DNA from: Bacteroidota bacterium
GTDB lineage: Bacteria > Bacteroidota > Ignavibacteria > UBA10030 > UBA6906
Reading direction: 5' to 3'
Assembly (NCBI GenBank): GCA_019637975.1
Contig: JAHBUR010000014.1
Location: forward strand, 26,001-90,000
DNA length: 64,000 bases
A program made the position numbers and the translations under genes. Of the stretch, positions 9,148-17,364 are shown in pieces (the first letter of the stretch is position 1; each line of letters opens with the position of its first letter). Under the pieces are notes generated by a model. It worked only from the letters and a program-made list of their open reading frames with translations, was not told where the DNA came from and ran no database searches.

Positions 9148-10419
9148 ATGGCAACAAACGGAAAGAAATCCAAGAAGAAGATTATCATCTTCTCAGTTAT
9201 CGGCTTGCTGGCAGTCACCGCGGGCGTTGTGCTTTTCCTTGGCAGCAAGAAGGAGCCGATAGTCTCCGTGCAAACAGAAAAAGTGAAGCGTCATACCATC
9301 ACCCAGGTTGTAACAGCCACCGGAAAGATTCAACCCGAGATTCAGGTAAAAATCTCTCCCGAAGTTAGCGGCGAAATTGTTGATCTTCCCGTCAAAGAAG
9401 GTCAGAAAGTAAGGAAGGGCGACGTGCTGATGAAAATCAAACCCGACGTGTATGTCGCGCAGCGCGATCAGTATGCCGCCGGACTCCTTTCCGCCAAGGC
9501 AACGTTGAGCCGTGCAGAACCGGAATATAACCGCATTAAAGAACTCTTCTCGAAGGGACTTGTTTCCCAAGCCGAATACGATCAGGCAAAAGCGGCTCAC
9601 GAAAGCGCAAAGGCATCGTACGCACAGGCAACCGCGTCTTTGAATCAGGCAAACGAGAACTTGAGGAAGACCACGATTCTTTCCCCGATGGACGGAACCG
9701 TCAGCCAGTTGAATTCACGGCTCGGCGAACGTGTTCTCGGTACTCAACAATTCCAGGGGACAGACGTGATGACGATCGCCGATCTGTCACGGATGGAGGG
9801 AAGAGTTGATGTCAGCGAAACCGATGTCGTCCGCTTGCATCTCGGTGACACGGCACGCATTGCAGTTGATGCGTTCCCGGACAAGAAGGTCAATGCAATT
9901 GTCTATGAAATCGCCAACACGGCAAAGTCGAAAGGGCTGGGCACGCAAGAAGAAGTGACAAACTTTGAAGTGAAGATGCGCGTTATTTCGCAGGGCATCA
10001 CGTTGCGCCCCGGCATGTCGATGACAGCAGATATTGAGACTGAGACGAAGCAGGATGTTCTTGCCGTTCCGATTCAAAGTGTGACAACACGTATGCCGAA
10101 AATGGAAGGCAAGGAACCACCGAAGGATGGACAAAGCGGTGAGTTTGTGGCGGCAAGCAACGGCGGCAACGGTAAGAAGGCGGAAAACAAACCCAAGGAA
10201 GTGATCTTTGTTGTCGAAGAAAACGTCGTGAAGGCCATGCCTGTGAAGCGCGGCATCAGCAATGATGCTTACGTCGAGATCAGTGAAGGGGCGAAGGAAG
10301 ACATGCAGGTTGTTTCCGGCAGTTACAAGGCGATCAACCGTGAGCTGGAAGATGGCAGCAAGGTGAAGATCGAAGAACCGAAGAAATCCGGTCCGCGAAC
10401 CGACGATAAGCAATCGTAA
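9148..10419 (+). CDS. Periplasmic adaptor subunit of a tripartite efflux/export pump (HlyD/MacA family)
   Basis: This 423-residue membrane-fusion protein has a Lys-rich N-terminus, a single membrane anchor at about residues 10-32, a split lipoyl/barrel-sandwich domain (KISPEVSGEIVDLP before the hairpin and TILSPMDGTVSQL after it), a helical hairpin between them (residues 105-175), and a beta-barrel plus membrane-proximal domain. A Lys/Gly-rich insertion near residues 320-350 is less conserved. It should bridge the TolC protein to the ABC permeases, like MacA. The gene sits 30 bases after tolC and 18 bases before the ATPase gene, with AAGGAAAGG at the next start, consistent with one transcript. 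Confidence 0.9.
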   Translation: MATNGKKSKKKIIIFSVIGLLAVTAGVVLFLGSKKEPIVSVQTEKVKRHTITQVVTATGKIQPEIQVKISPEVSGEIVDLPVKEGQKVRKGDVLMKIKPDVYVAQRDQYAAGLLSAKATLSRAEPEYNRIKELFSKGLVSQAEYDQAKAAHESAKASYAQATASLNQANENLRKTTILSPMDGTVSQLNSRLGERVLGTQQFQGTDVMTIADLSRMEGRVDVSETDVVRLHLGDTARIAVDAFPDKKVNAIVYEIANTAKSKGLGTQEEVTNFEVKMRVISQGITLRPGMSMTADIETETKQDVLAVPIQSVTTRMPKMEGKEPPKDGQSGEFVAASNGGNGKKAENKPKEVIFVVEENVVKAMPVKRGISNDAYVEISEGAKEDMQVVSGSYKAINRELEDGSKVKIEEPKKSGPRTDDKQS

Positions 10420-10437
10420 GCAAAGAAGGAAAGGCGC

Positions 10438-11163
10438 ATGAACATCATCGAGCTGAAGAATATCACGAAAGTGTATGATATGGGCGCCGCCCAGCAAGTG
10501 GCCGCACTGCAGGGCGTGGATCTTGTCATCGGAAAAAACGAGTACGTAGCCATCATGGGGCCGTCCGGCTCGGGCAAATCAACACTGATGAATATCATCG
10601 GATGCCTGGATACGCCGACCTCGGGCCAGTATCTGTTCAACGGCGTAAACGTGAGCGAGATGGACGATAACAATCTTGCCCGTATTCGCAACAAGGAAAT
10701 CGGCTTCGTGTTTCAGACATTCAATCTGCTCGCCCGGTCCGATTCTCTTCACAACGTCGAGCTTCCCCTGATCTACGCAGGCATTTCCTCTTCCGAACGA
10801 AAGGAACGGGCGCGGCGAACGCTCGAACATGTCGGACTCGGCGACCGGGGACATCACAAACCGAATGAGCTTTCCGGCGGGCAACGTCAGCGTGTTGCGG
10901 TTGCACGGGCGCTCGTTACCAATCCCTCCATCATTCTTGCCGATGAGCCGACGGGAAACCTCGACAGTCGAACCGGCGAAGAGATTATGGGGCTTTTTGA
11001 AGATTTGCACAGTCAGGGCAACACCATCATCCTTGTGACTCACGAAGCCGATATCGCCGAACATGCACACCGCGTTGTGCGTGTGCGTGACGGCAAAGTG
11101 GAAAGCGACGACGTCATCCCTGAGGCGAAGCGCAAGCGGTACGCCGTAAAAAAAGCCTCGTAA
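10438..11163 (+). CDS. ABC transporter ATP-binding protein, MacB/LolD type
   Basis: The 241-residue protein is a complete ATPase: Walker [10 protein letters not shown] at residues 41-49, Q-loop VFQTFNLL, signature [15 protein letters not shown], Walker [14 protein letters not shown] and H-loop VTHEADIA. It belongs to the LolD/MacB/FtsE group, which drives mechanotransmission through FtsX-fold permeases rather than classical import. It is the only ATPase among six genes, so it presumably serves all three permeases downstream. The Lys/Arg-rich tail (about the last 15 residues) extends beyond the minimal fold. Strand, spacing and context place it in the efflux operon. Confidence 0.93.
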   Translation: MNIIELKNITKVYDMGAAQQVAALQGVDLVIGKNEYVAIMGPSGSGKSTLMNIIGCLDTPTSGQYLFNGVNVSEMDDNNLARIRNKEIGFVFQTFNLLARSDSLHNVELPLIYAGISSSERKERARRTLEHVGLGDRGHHKPNELSGGQRQRVAVARALVTNPSIILADEPTGNLDSRTGEEIMGLFEDLHSQGNTIILVTHEADIAEHAHRVVRVRDGKVESDDVIPEAKRKRYAVKKAS

Positions 11164-11182
11164 CGAACGCGAAGGGAATCCC

Positions 11183-12406
11183 ATGTACTTCTGGAACGAA
11201 GTAAAGGAAGGGCTGATTATTGCATTCCGTGCGATCCGCACGAACAAGGTTCGTTCTGTGCTGACGACGCTCGGAATCGTGATCGGCATAGTTTCGGTGA
11301 CGTTGATGGCAACGGCGATTGAGGGCGTGAACCGCGCATTCGACAAAAGCGCCGCGGCGTTCGGCCCCGACGTGATGTATATCGAGAAGTGGCCGTGGGT
11401 AAGCAACGAGGATTGGTCGACGTTCCGCAATCGCCCCGATCTGAAAGTGGAATACGCGGACAGAATCGAACGTCAGGCAACGCTGCTCAATGCTGTCGCG
11501 CCGGTAATGAACACCCGCCGTTCGCTGAAGTATGCCGATAAGCAGATGGAAATGGCCCTTATTACGGGAACGACCGCTTCCTATATTTCGGCCTCGGGCA
11601 ACTCGGAAATCGACGGACGATTTTTCTCCGACGAAGAGGCCACCGGCGGACGTCCGGTATGCGTGATCGGTGCTGTCGTTGCGGAGAACCTTTTTCCCAC
11701 CGAAGATCCGATCGGAAAAACCATACGTGTGGCAGGATTCCCCTACACGGTGCTCGGCGTATTTGAGAAACAGGGCGGATTGTTCGGCCAGTTTACGTCC
11801 GATACGCGTGTGTTCATTCCCATTCACTCATTTCAAAGCAACTTCGGCGGGCGCCGCTACGTGATGGTGCAGGTCCGCGCAAGCTCGATGAGTGTTCTTG
11901 AAGACGCGAAAATTGAAGTCGAAGGAATCATGCGCAGTATCCGCAAGGCACAGCCCGGCATGCCGAGTGATTTCAGCATCAACCAGCAGGAATTGCTGAC
12001 GCAGACGTTCGGGCCGATCAGTCTCGTCATTTCAGCAATCGGATTGTTTATCACAAGTCTGTCGCTGTTCGTCGGCGGCATCGGCATCATGAACATCATG
12101 TTCGTTTCCGTCACCGAACGGACAAAGGAAATCGGTATTCGGAAAGCGATAGGCGCGAAACGAAGAACCATCCTGCTTCAATTTCTTGTCGAAGCTGCGG
12201 CGTTATGTCTCATCGGTGGAATAATCGGCTTGATGTTCGCGTTTCCACTTAGTCTTATCGTGGACAAGGTTCTCCCGACCGCAATGCCCATTTCGGTCGT
12301 GTTTATTGCCATAGCAATTTCGCTTACAGTCGGCGTCGTGTCGGGCTTCCTTCCGGCATATCGTGCAGCAAAAATGGATCCGGTGGAGGCGTTGCGCTAT
12401 GAGTAA
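11183..12406 (+). CDS. MacB-type ABC transporter permease 1
   Basis: The 407-residue protein has the MacB permease layout: TM1 near residues 20-45 (TLGIVIGIVSVTLMA), a large periplasmic MacB_PCD domain (about 50-280), then three C-terminal helices forming the FtsX domain. Conserved GIGIMNIMFVSVTERTKEIG is followed by a C-terminal YRAAKMDPVEALRYE. With the separate ATPase it should form a dimeric pump moving peptide, lipid or drug substrates from the periplasm through the TolC duct. The stop overlaps the next permease start by eight bases. It is clearly more divergent than permeases 2 and 3. Confidence 0.9.
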   Translation: MYFWNEVKEGLIIAFRAIRTNKVRSVLTTLGIVIGIVSVTLMATAIEGVNRAFDKSAAAFGPDVMYIEKWPWVSNEDWSTFRNRPDLKVEYADRIERQATLLNAVAPVMNTRRSLKYADKQMEMALITGTTASYISASGNSEIDGRFFSDEEATGGRPVCVIGAVVAENLFPTEDPIGKTIRVAGFPYTVLGVFEKQGGLFGQFTSDTRVFIPIHSFQSNFGGRRYVMVQVRASSMSVLEDAKIEVEGIMRSIRKAQPGMPSDFSINQQELLTQTFGPISLVISAIGLFITSLSLFVGGIGIMNIMFVSVTERTKEIGIRKAIGAKRRTILLQFLVEAAALCLIGGIIGLMFAFPLSLIVDKVLPTAMPISVVFIAIAISLTVGVVSGFLPAYRAAKMDPVEALRYE

Positions 12407-13658
12407 GCATTTACTGGATTGGACGAGTCTTCGCGAAAGCATGCTGATGGCCGTTGCTGCGATCAAAGCGAACAAGCTGCGTTCCATCCTGACTCTGCTC
12501 GGCATCGTCGTGGGAATCTTCTCGATCATTTCGGTGATGACGGCGATGGGTGTGCTGCGGAATTCCATTGAAGAAGGAATGATGCAACTCGGCGCAAATA
12601 CATTCCAACTCCAGAAGTTTCCTCCCGGAGGCCCCGGCGGCGGCCATGGCCAGCGTTGGAGGTTCCGCAACAGAAAGAACATCACCTACGAGCAAGCGAT
12701 GCAGATTCGTGAAAAGGCGACACTTGCCGAGGCGGTCGGCATTGAGGCATGGGAGTTCGGGAGGGTGGTGTTCTGGGGCGGACAAAAAACGAACCCTAAC
12801 GTTTCAATCGCGGGCGAGAATGTTGAAGGACTGATCACCAACGACTGGGTTGTTGGCAACGGCCGCGGCATTACCAACCAGGACATTGACCTGAACCGTC
12901 GTGTTGTGGTTCTTGGCAAGCCCGTTGCGGACAAGCTCTTCCCTCCCAATCTCAATCCGATCGGGGAGAGTATCCGTTTTGATGGATCCGTGTATCAGGT
13001 GATTGGTGTGCTTTCGTCCAAGGGCGGCGCGCTTGGCGGCAATCAGGATAATCTTGCCATCATTCCCATCACTACCTTCTTCCAGAAATACGGCAAAGAC
13101 AAAGATATTCACGTGATGGTGAAGGCGCTCAGCCGTGATGTTGTTGACGATGCCATCGAGCAGTCGCGCATGATTCTCCGCGCTGCGCGCGGCGTTGCAC
13201 CGGGGGACGAGGATGATTTCGGATATTTTTCGAACGATTCCATCGTAAAGCAATTCAACGATTTCACGTTGTATTTCCGTCTTGGCGTTCTTGTGATCAG
13301 CTCCATCGCATTGCTTGCGGCGGGAGTCGGGATTATGAACATCATGCTCGTGTCGGTTACCGAGCGAACCCGTGAGATCGGCATCCGCAAGGCAATCGGC
13401 GCGCAGAAGAAGGATATTCTTTCACAATTCATCATCGAGGCCGTGGTTCTGTGTCAGATAGGCGGCATCATCGGCGTGTTCGTAGGAATCCTCGCCGGGA
13501 ACGGCATCAGTGTATGGCTCGAAACGCCGCCCTATATGCCCTGGGATTGGACGGCGATAGGTCTCGGTGTTTGCTCTCTCGTCGGTATTCTCTTCGGCGT
13601 CTATCCTGCATGGAAAGCCTCAACGCTCGACCCGATCGAAGCGTTGAGATACGAATAG
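12399..13658 (+). CDS. MacB-type ABC transporter permease 2
   Basis: The ATG at 12399 lies inside the end of the preceding gene (shared bases 12399-12406), giving 419 residues and strong translational coupling. An upstream in-frame extension exists but only reads through permease 1. Architecture is TM1 (TLLGIVVGIFSIISVM), a periplasmic MacB_PCD domain, and a C-terminal FtsX domain with GVGIMNIMLVSVTERTREIG and a YPAWKASTLDPIEALRYE tail. The periplasmic part contains a Gly/Pro-rich loop (PPGGPGGGHG) not seen in permease 3. It is very similar to permease 3 along its whole length, so the pair arose by tandem duplication. Confidence 0.9.
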   Translation: MSKHLLDWTSLRESMLMAVAAIKANKLRSILTLLGIVVGIFSIISVMTAMGVLRNSIEEGMMQLGANTFQLQKFPPGGPGGGHGQRWRFRNRKNITYEQAMQIREKATLAEAVGIEAWEFGRVVFWGGQKTNPNVSIAGENVEGLITNDWVVGNGRGITNQDIDLNRRVVVLGKPVADKLFPPNLNPIGESIRFDGSVYQVIGVLSSKGGALGGNQDNLAIIPITTFFQKYGKDKDIHVMVKALSRDVVDDAIEQSRMILRAARGVAPGDEDDFGYFSNDSIVKQFNDFTLYFRLGVLVISSIALLAAGVGIMNIMLVSVTERTREIGIRKAIGAQKKDILSQFIIEAVVLCQIGGIIGVFVGILAGNGISVWLETPPYMPWDWTAIGLGVCSLVGILFGVYPAWKASTLDPIEALRYE

Positions 13659-13675
13659 AATCTCCTTATCATATA

Positions 13676-13696
13676 GAGGCCGGAACATCCGGCCTC
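13676..13696 (+). terminator. Strong hairpin between permease 2 and permease 3
   Basis: A perfect 9-base stem, GAGGCCGGA pairing with TCCGGCCTC around the loop ACA, sits 18 bases after the permease 2 stop. It is not followed by a T-run, so it may act as an attenuator or mRNA-stabilising hairpin rather than a full terminator, leaving permease 3 at a different expression level. Confidence 0.5.
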
Positions 13697-13802
13697 CCTC
13701 CGTTCTTGCATTAGCCCTTTGTTCTTTCTTAATTCTTGATGCGTTCACCGCCATTGGCGGAGAATGTTTTTTTTGTTATTTCTCTCGAAAGGATGATGTT
13801 TC

Positions 13803-15059
13803 GTGTTTCCGGCATTCCGGTTGTCACAATTCAAAGAAAGTGTACTCATGGCGCTGGCGGCAATCCGCGCAAACAAGTTGCGTTCGATATTGACCCTTCT
13901 AGGGATTGTTGTGGGTGTGTTTTCGATTGTGAGCGTCATGACGGCGATGGGCGTGCTGCGTTCAAGCATTGAGCAGGGACTTGCCGGACTCGGTGCAAAC
14001 ACATTCCGCATTCAAAAATCCGATGTCGTCATCAACAGTACACCCGAACAACGACGCAAATGGAGAATGCGGAAGGACATCACACTCGAACAGGCACAAT
14101 ATGTCAGCAGGCGGTTGACACTCGCGGATGCCGTGGGTATCGAGAGCTGGATCCGGGGGAGAATTGTGTATTGGAAGGGACAGAAAACGAATCCTAATAC
14201 AAGCATCGGCGGCGAAAATGCCGACGGGTACATCACGAACGATATGTCGATCGGGTTGGGACGAAGTTTCTCGGATCAAGAAATCGCCGACGGGCGCAAC
14301 GTGACGCTTCTGGGGCAGACTGTTGCCGAGAAGCTTTTTCCCCCGTGGCAGAATCCGGTCGGCGAGGAGGTCCGGATTGACGGTACAATGTACAAAGTTG
14401 TCGGTGTGTTTGATTTGAAGGGAGGAGTTCTCGGACAGGACAATAACACGTTTGCCATCATCCCCATTACGACGTTCTTCAAGAAATACGGCAGGGAAGG
14501 GCGAAGCGTGAACATTCTTGTGAAAGCCCGCAGCCGAGAAGTGTTTGATGATTGTCTTGAAGAGGCCCGCCTTGCGTTGCGCACAGCGCGGCGTGTTCCG
14601 CCCGGCGCTGATGACGACTTCGGCTATTTTTCCAACGACTCCCTCATCTCGCAGTTCAACTCGTTTACTCTGTACGTCAGGCTCGGGGCTCTGCTCATCA
14701 GTTCCATTGCGCTTCTTGCCGCCGGGGTCGGCATCATGAATATCATGTTAGTTTCGGTGACGGAACGGACGAGGGAGATCGGCATCCGGAAAGCGGTCGG
14801 CGCGCAGAAGAAGGATATTCTCGCCCAGTTCATTGTCGAGGCGATTATTCTCTGTGAGATAGGCGGCGTTTTAGGCGTGCTGCTTGGTATTCTTGCAGGC
14901 AACGGCATCGGGTGGTGGCTGGAATGGCCCGCCGTGATTCCCTGGGATTGGGCGATGGTCGGGCTGATTGTGTGTTCCCTTGTCGGAATGGTGTTCGGCG
15001 TCTATCCTGCATGGAAAGCTTCGACGCTTGATCCGATTGAAGCGCTCAGGTATGAATGA
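13803..15059 (+). CDS. MacB-type ABC transporter permease 3 (duplicate of permease 2)
   Basis: The GTG start at 13803 is preceded by AAGGATGATG and yields 418 residues that align from the first helix onward with permease 2. TM1 (TLLGIVVGVFSIVSVM), the periplasmic domain (KTNPNTSIGGENADG), and the FtsX domain (GVGIMNIMLVSVTERTREIG) are all shared, as is the last block KASTLDPIEALRYE. Unlike the preceding genes it is separated from its neighbour by 144 bases containing a hairpin, so it may be expressed partly independently. Its partner ATPase is presumably the one at 10.4-11.2 kb. Whether permeases 2 and 3 form a heterodimer is unknown. Confidence 0.9.
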   Translation: MFPAFRLSQFKESVLMALAAIRANKLRSILTLLGIVVGVFSIVSVMTAMGVLRSSIEQGLAGLGANTFRIQKSDVVINSTPEQRRKWRMRKDITLEQAQYVSRRLTLADAVGIESWIRGRIVYWKGQKTNPNTSIGGENADGYITNDMSIGLGRSFSDQEIADGRNVTLLGQTVAEKLFPPWQNPVGEEVRIDGTMYKVVGVFDLKGGVLGQDNNTFAIIPITTFFKKYGREGRSVNILVKARSREVFDDCLEEARLALRTARRVPPGADDDFGYFSNDSLISQFNSFTLYVRLGALLISSIALLAAGVGIMNIMLVSVTERTREIGIRKAVGAQKKDILAQFIVEAIILCEIGGVLGVLLGILAGNGIGWWLEWPAVIPWDWAMVGLIVCSLVGMVFGVYPAWKASTLDPIEALRYE

Positions 15060-15168
15060 TGTCAAGAATGTCAAATCTCTTCATCCCCGAAGGTCCCTGT
15101 CTGATTCTCAGGCACTTTTTGTTTAGATTGGACAAGTTCATGATCCAATTTCCTTGAGTTTGCTGAAG

Positions 15169-16725
15169 ATGATATTTGAGAAGACGAGCGTGGTGGTTGT
15201 GGCGCTGGCCGCGTCTTCTGCTCTTGCCTTCTCTCAATCTGATCGAAAAGCCAATCCCAACAGTCCCGTCTTCAAGCACTACCGTCCTCCTACAACAGCC
15301 CCGATTCTCGAACAATCCGATGCAACATATCAAATGTGGCAGGGGTTTCAGGTGATGCAGAAGGCAAATGCCGGCGATGCCGTTTCGCAGTTCGAGTTGA
15401 GTATCAGATATCTGACGGGCAGAGGTTTCAAGGCCGACACGACAAAAGCAGCATACTGGTCGCAACGGGCCGCCGACCGGAACCATCTGCTTGCACGCTA
15501 CAATTTAGGCATCTTCAAATTCAACGGCTGGGGAACGGAATGGAATCCGTTTGAAGCGTACCGCGATTTCCGGTTTGCTGCAGAACGGAATTTGCCTGAA
15601 GCGCAGTTTGTGCTTGCTCAGTTCTTTACGGAGAACCTTGTTGTGGCGCAGGATTGGAACGAGGCCTATCGATGGGTAAAGCTCGCCGCCGATTCGGGCT
15701 ACGCTCCGGCGAAAGAATCGTTGAAGGAATTCGAGAAACGCGGCATCCGCCCGCCTGCCGACTCGGCGAACAGGCAAACATCCGACGGAACGGTAACGCA
15801 ACGAACATCATCCTCCGGAGGCATTCAGCTTCAATTTCTCAATTTCTCGCAAGACACAATTAAAGCCCCGAGCGACTCCGTGTTGTTTGAAGACGCTGTC
15901 AAGGCGGCTATGTTGAGTAACGACAAGTCGGTACAGAGAATATTCGGTTCACTAAACGGAGGCGCGAACCGGTTCGAGTTGGATACGGCGGCCTTTCGCT
16001 TGCTGGAACAGTCGGCGGAAGCGGGAAGCCCCGAGGCGTTGACGCTTCTTGCGCGTTCGTATGATCGCGGCGTTCACGCTCACAAAGATATCATCCGGGC
16101 GGCATTCTTCTACATTCGAGCAATCAGGCTTGACTCGCCGCGTTCGTCCCGGCTTCTCTTTGATCTTATTCAAAGGAGGGAGTTTTTCGATCTCCTGCGG
16201 CAGCGCGTGAACCGCAATGATGCCGAGGCATTGTACGTGTGGGCATGTCTCATTGCCTTGGGCTACGACCGTCAACTCACGGAGGCGCAGGCGTTCCAGA
16301 TGCTTGAACGCGCTGTGGCACAAAATCATTCGCAGGCCATGATCGAGTTAGGATTGTGCTACTACTCCGGGCGATGGACGAGCCGCGATGAATCGAAAGC
16401 GGACGAAATGTGGCGAAGAGCCGCCCGACTCGGAAATGCCGAGGCAACTGTACGGCGTGCGGTAATGAATATCAGATCAGGGAGTGATGATCTCGCGACA
16501 TCAATTCCAATCCTATCAAACGTCGCGGCGTCCGGTTCGGTGCTTGCGGAAGTGGCACTCGGATATTGCTTTGAGACGGGAACCGGGGTTACGAAGAGTG
16601 TGTCGGAAGCTGCTCGACTTTACAGAAGCAGCGCCCAACGGGGAAGCCAGGATGCGTACCGTGCGTTATATCGTCTGCATGATGCAATTCGTCCGCAGGG
16701 TAACGAATTTGTTATTCGTGATTGA
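15169..16725 (+). CDS. Secreted Sel1-like repeat protein
   Basis: The ATG at 15169 gives 518 residues beginning with a signal peptide (hydrophobic core VVVVALAASSALAFSQ). A TTG five codons upstream is an alternative. The rest consists of Sel1-like/TPR-like helical repeats of 36-38 residues, seen as recurring A-x-Y-x-x-G or A-x-x-x-L-G-x-x-Y patterns: GDAVSQFELSIRYL, NHLLARYNLGIFKF, AEAQFVLAQ-type units near residue 145, NHSQAMIELGLCYYSG, and SVLAEVALGYCFETG near the end. A low-complexity linker around residues 200-250 separates two repeat blocks. Such proteins act as periplasmic adaptors for protein contacts. A partner is not evident. It stands convergent to the receiver-domain gene, 6 bases apart. 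Confidence 0.82.
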   Translation: MIFEKTSVVVVALAASSALAFSQSDRKANPNSPVFKHYRPPTTAPILEQSDATYQMWQGFQVMQKANAGDAVSQFELSIRYLTGRGFKADTTKAAYWSQRAADRNHLLARYNLGIFKFNGWGTEWNPFEAYRDFRFAAERNLPEAQFVLAQFFTENLVVAQDWNEAYRWVKLAADSGYAPAKESLKEFEKRGIRPPADSANRQTSDGTVTQRTSSSGGIQLQFLNFSQDTIKAPSDSVLFEDAVKAAMLSNDKSVQRIFGSLNGGANRFELDTAAFRLLEQSAEAGSPEALTLLARSYDRGVHAHKDIIRAAFFYIRAIRLDSPRSSRLLFDLIQRREFFDLLRQRVNRNDAEALYVWACLIALGYDRQLTEAQAFQMLERAVAQNHSQAMIELGLCYYSGRWTSRDESKADEMWRRAARLGNAEATVRRAVMNIRSGSDDLATSIPILSNVAASGSVLAEVALGYCFETGTGVTKSVSEAARLYRSSAQRGSQDAYRALYRLHDAIRPQGNEFVIRD

Positions 16726-16731
16726 AACGGG

Positions 16732-17139
16732 TTACTGCTTTCCGTCGAGCAGTTCACGCAGCTTTGCCGTAAGTTCAGCGGCAAAGTAGGGCTTCTGCAC
16801 AAATTCCTTCACGCCGCCTTCCATCATCTCATCCTTCGCAGAATGATCAAGATAGCCTGTGGCGACAACCACCTTCAACTCCGGATTGATAGCAAGCATT
16901 TGCCGGCAAGCCTCCCATCCGCTTAACAGCGGCAGTCCGAGATCACTCAACACCAGTCGGATTTCCTGCTGATGTATCTTATACGTCTCAACTGCTGTCC
17001 TGCCATCCCTCGCGGTGAGAACCCGGTACCCTGTTGACTCAAGCAGCGACTGCACAAGCTCAAGCAACATTGGTTCGTCTTCAACGAGGAGGATGGTTTC
17101 TGCCCCGTCCGGCGTTTCAGGAGTATGTTGTTCGACCAT
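16732..17139 (-). CDS. Single-domain response regulator (receiver only)
   Basis: The ATG at 17139 gives 135 residues: a short acidic lead and one complete receiver domain. The acidic pair is in LLVEDEP, the phospho-acceptor Asp is in VLSDLGLP, the switch Thr is in VVATGYLDHS and the conserved Lys is in FVQKPY. There is no output domain, so it would act as a CheY/Spo0F-like relay or by protein contact. A longer in-frame reading upstream lacks any conserved feature and is rejected. No histidine kinase is encoded in the window, so its partner lies elsewhere. Confidence 0.88.
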   Translation of the reverse strand: MVEQHTPETPDGAETILLVEDEPMLLELVQSLLESTGYRVLTARDGRTAVETYKIHQQEIRLVLSDLGLPLLSGWEACRQMLAINPELKVVVATGYLDHSAKDEMMEGGVKEFVQKPYFAAELTAKLRELLDGKQ

Positions 17140-17296
17140 AATGTCATGAAGTAGTTTGAGACACCCGAAAGTATAGCAAGAACCGTTCATGCGTTTCGTG
17201 CTCGAACGCAACATGTTTTTGTACAATACGGCAGTAAAACAGCAAAACCCGGTCTTGCAGGGGAGATGTGAACTGAAAGGGGAGATGCGCAGCGTT

Positions 17297-17347
17297 ACCA
17301 AAAACAATCGGGCGCCGCCTAAAGCAGTCAACAGGCCGACGCCCGAT
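17297..17347 (-). terminator. Intrinsic terminator after the 573-residue Rossmann-fold gene
   Basis: Read on the minus strand, ATCGGGCG (17347-17340) pairs perfectly with CGCCCGAT (17314-17307), with an inner GCCT/AGGC pairing, and is followed by TTGTTTTTGG. It lies 18 bases after the stop at 17365, in the position expected for a rho-independent terminator. Confidence 0.7.
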
Positions 17348-17364
17348 AGTGATTCGTGGCCTTG

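Noticed and set aside
10579..11430. Minus-strand open frame spanning the ABC ATPase and permease genes
   Set aside because: Overlaps two genes with complete ABC motifs and has no ribosome site or motif of its own.
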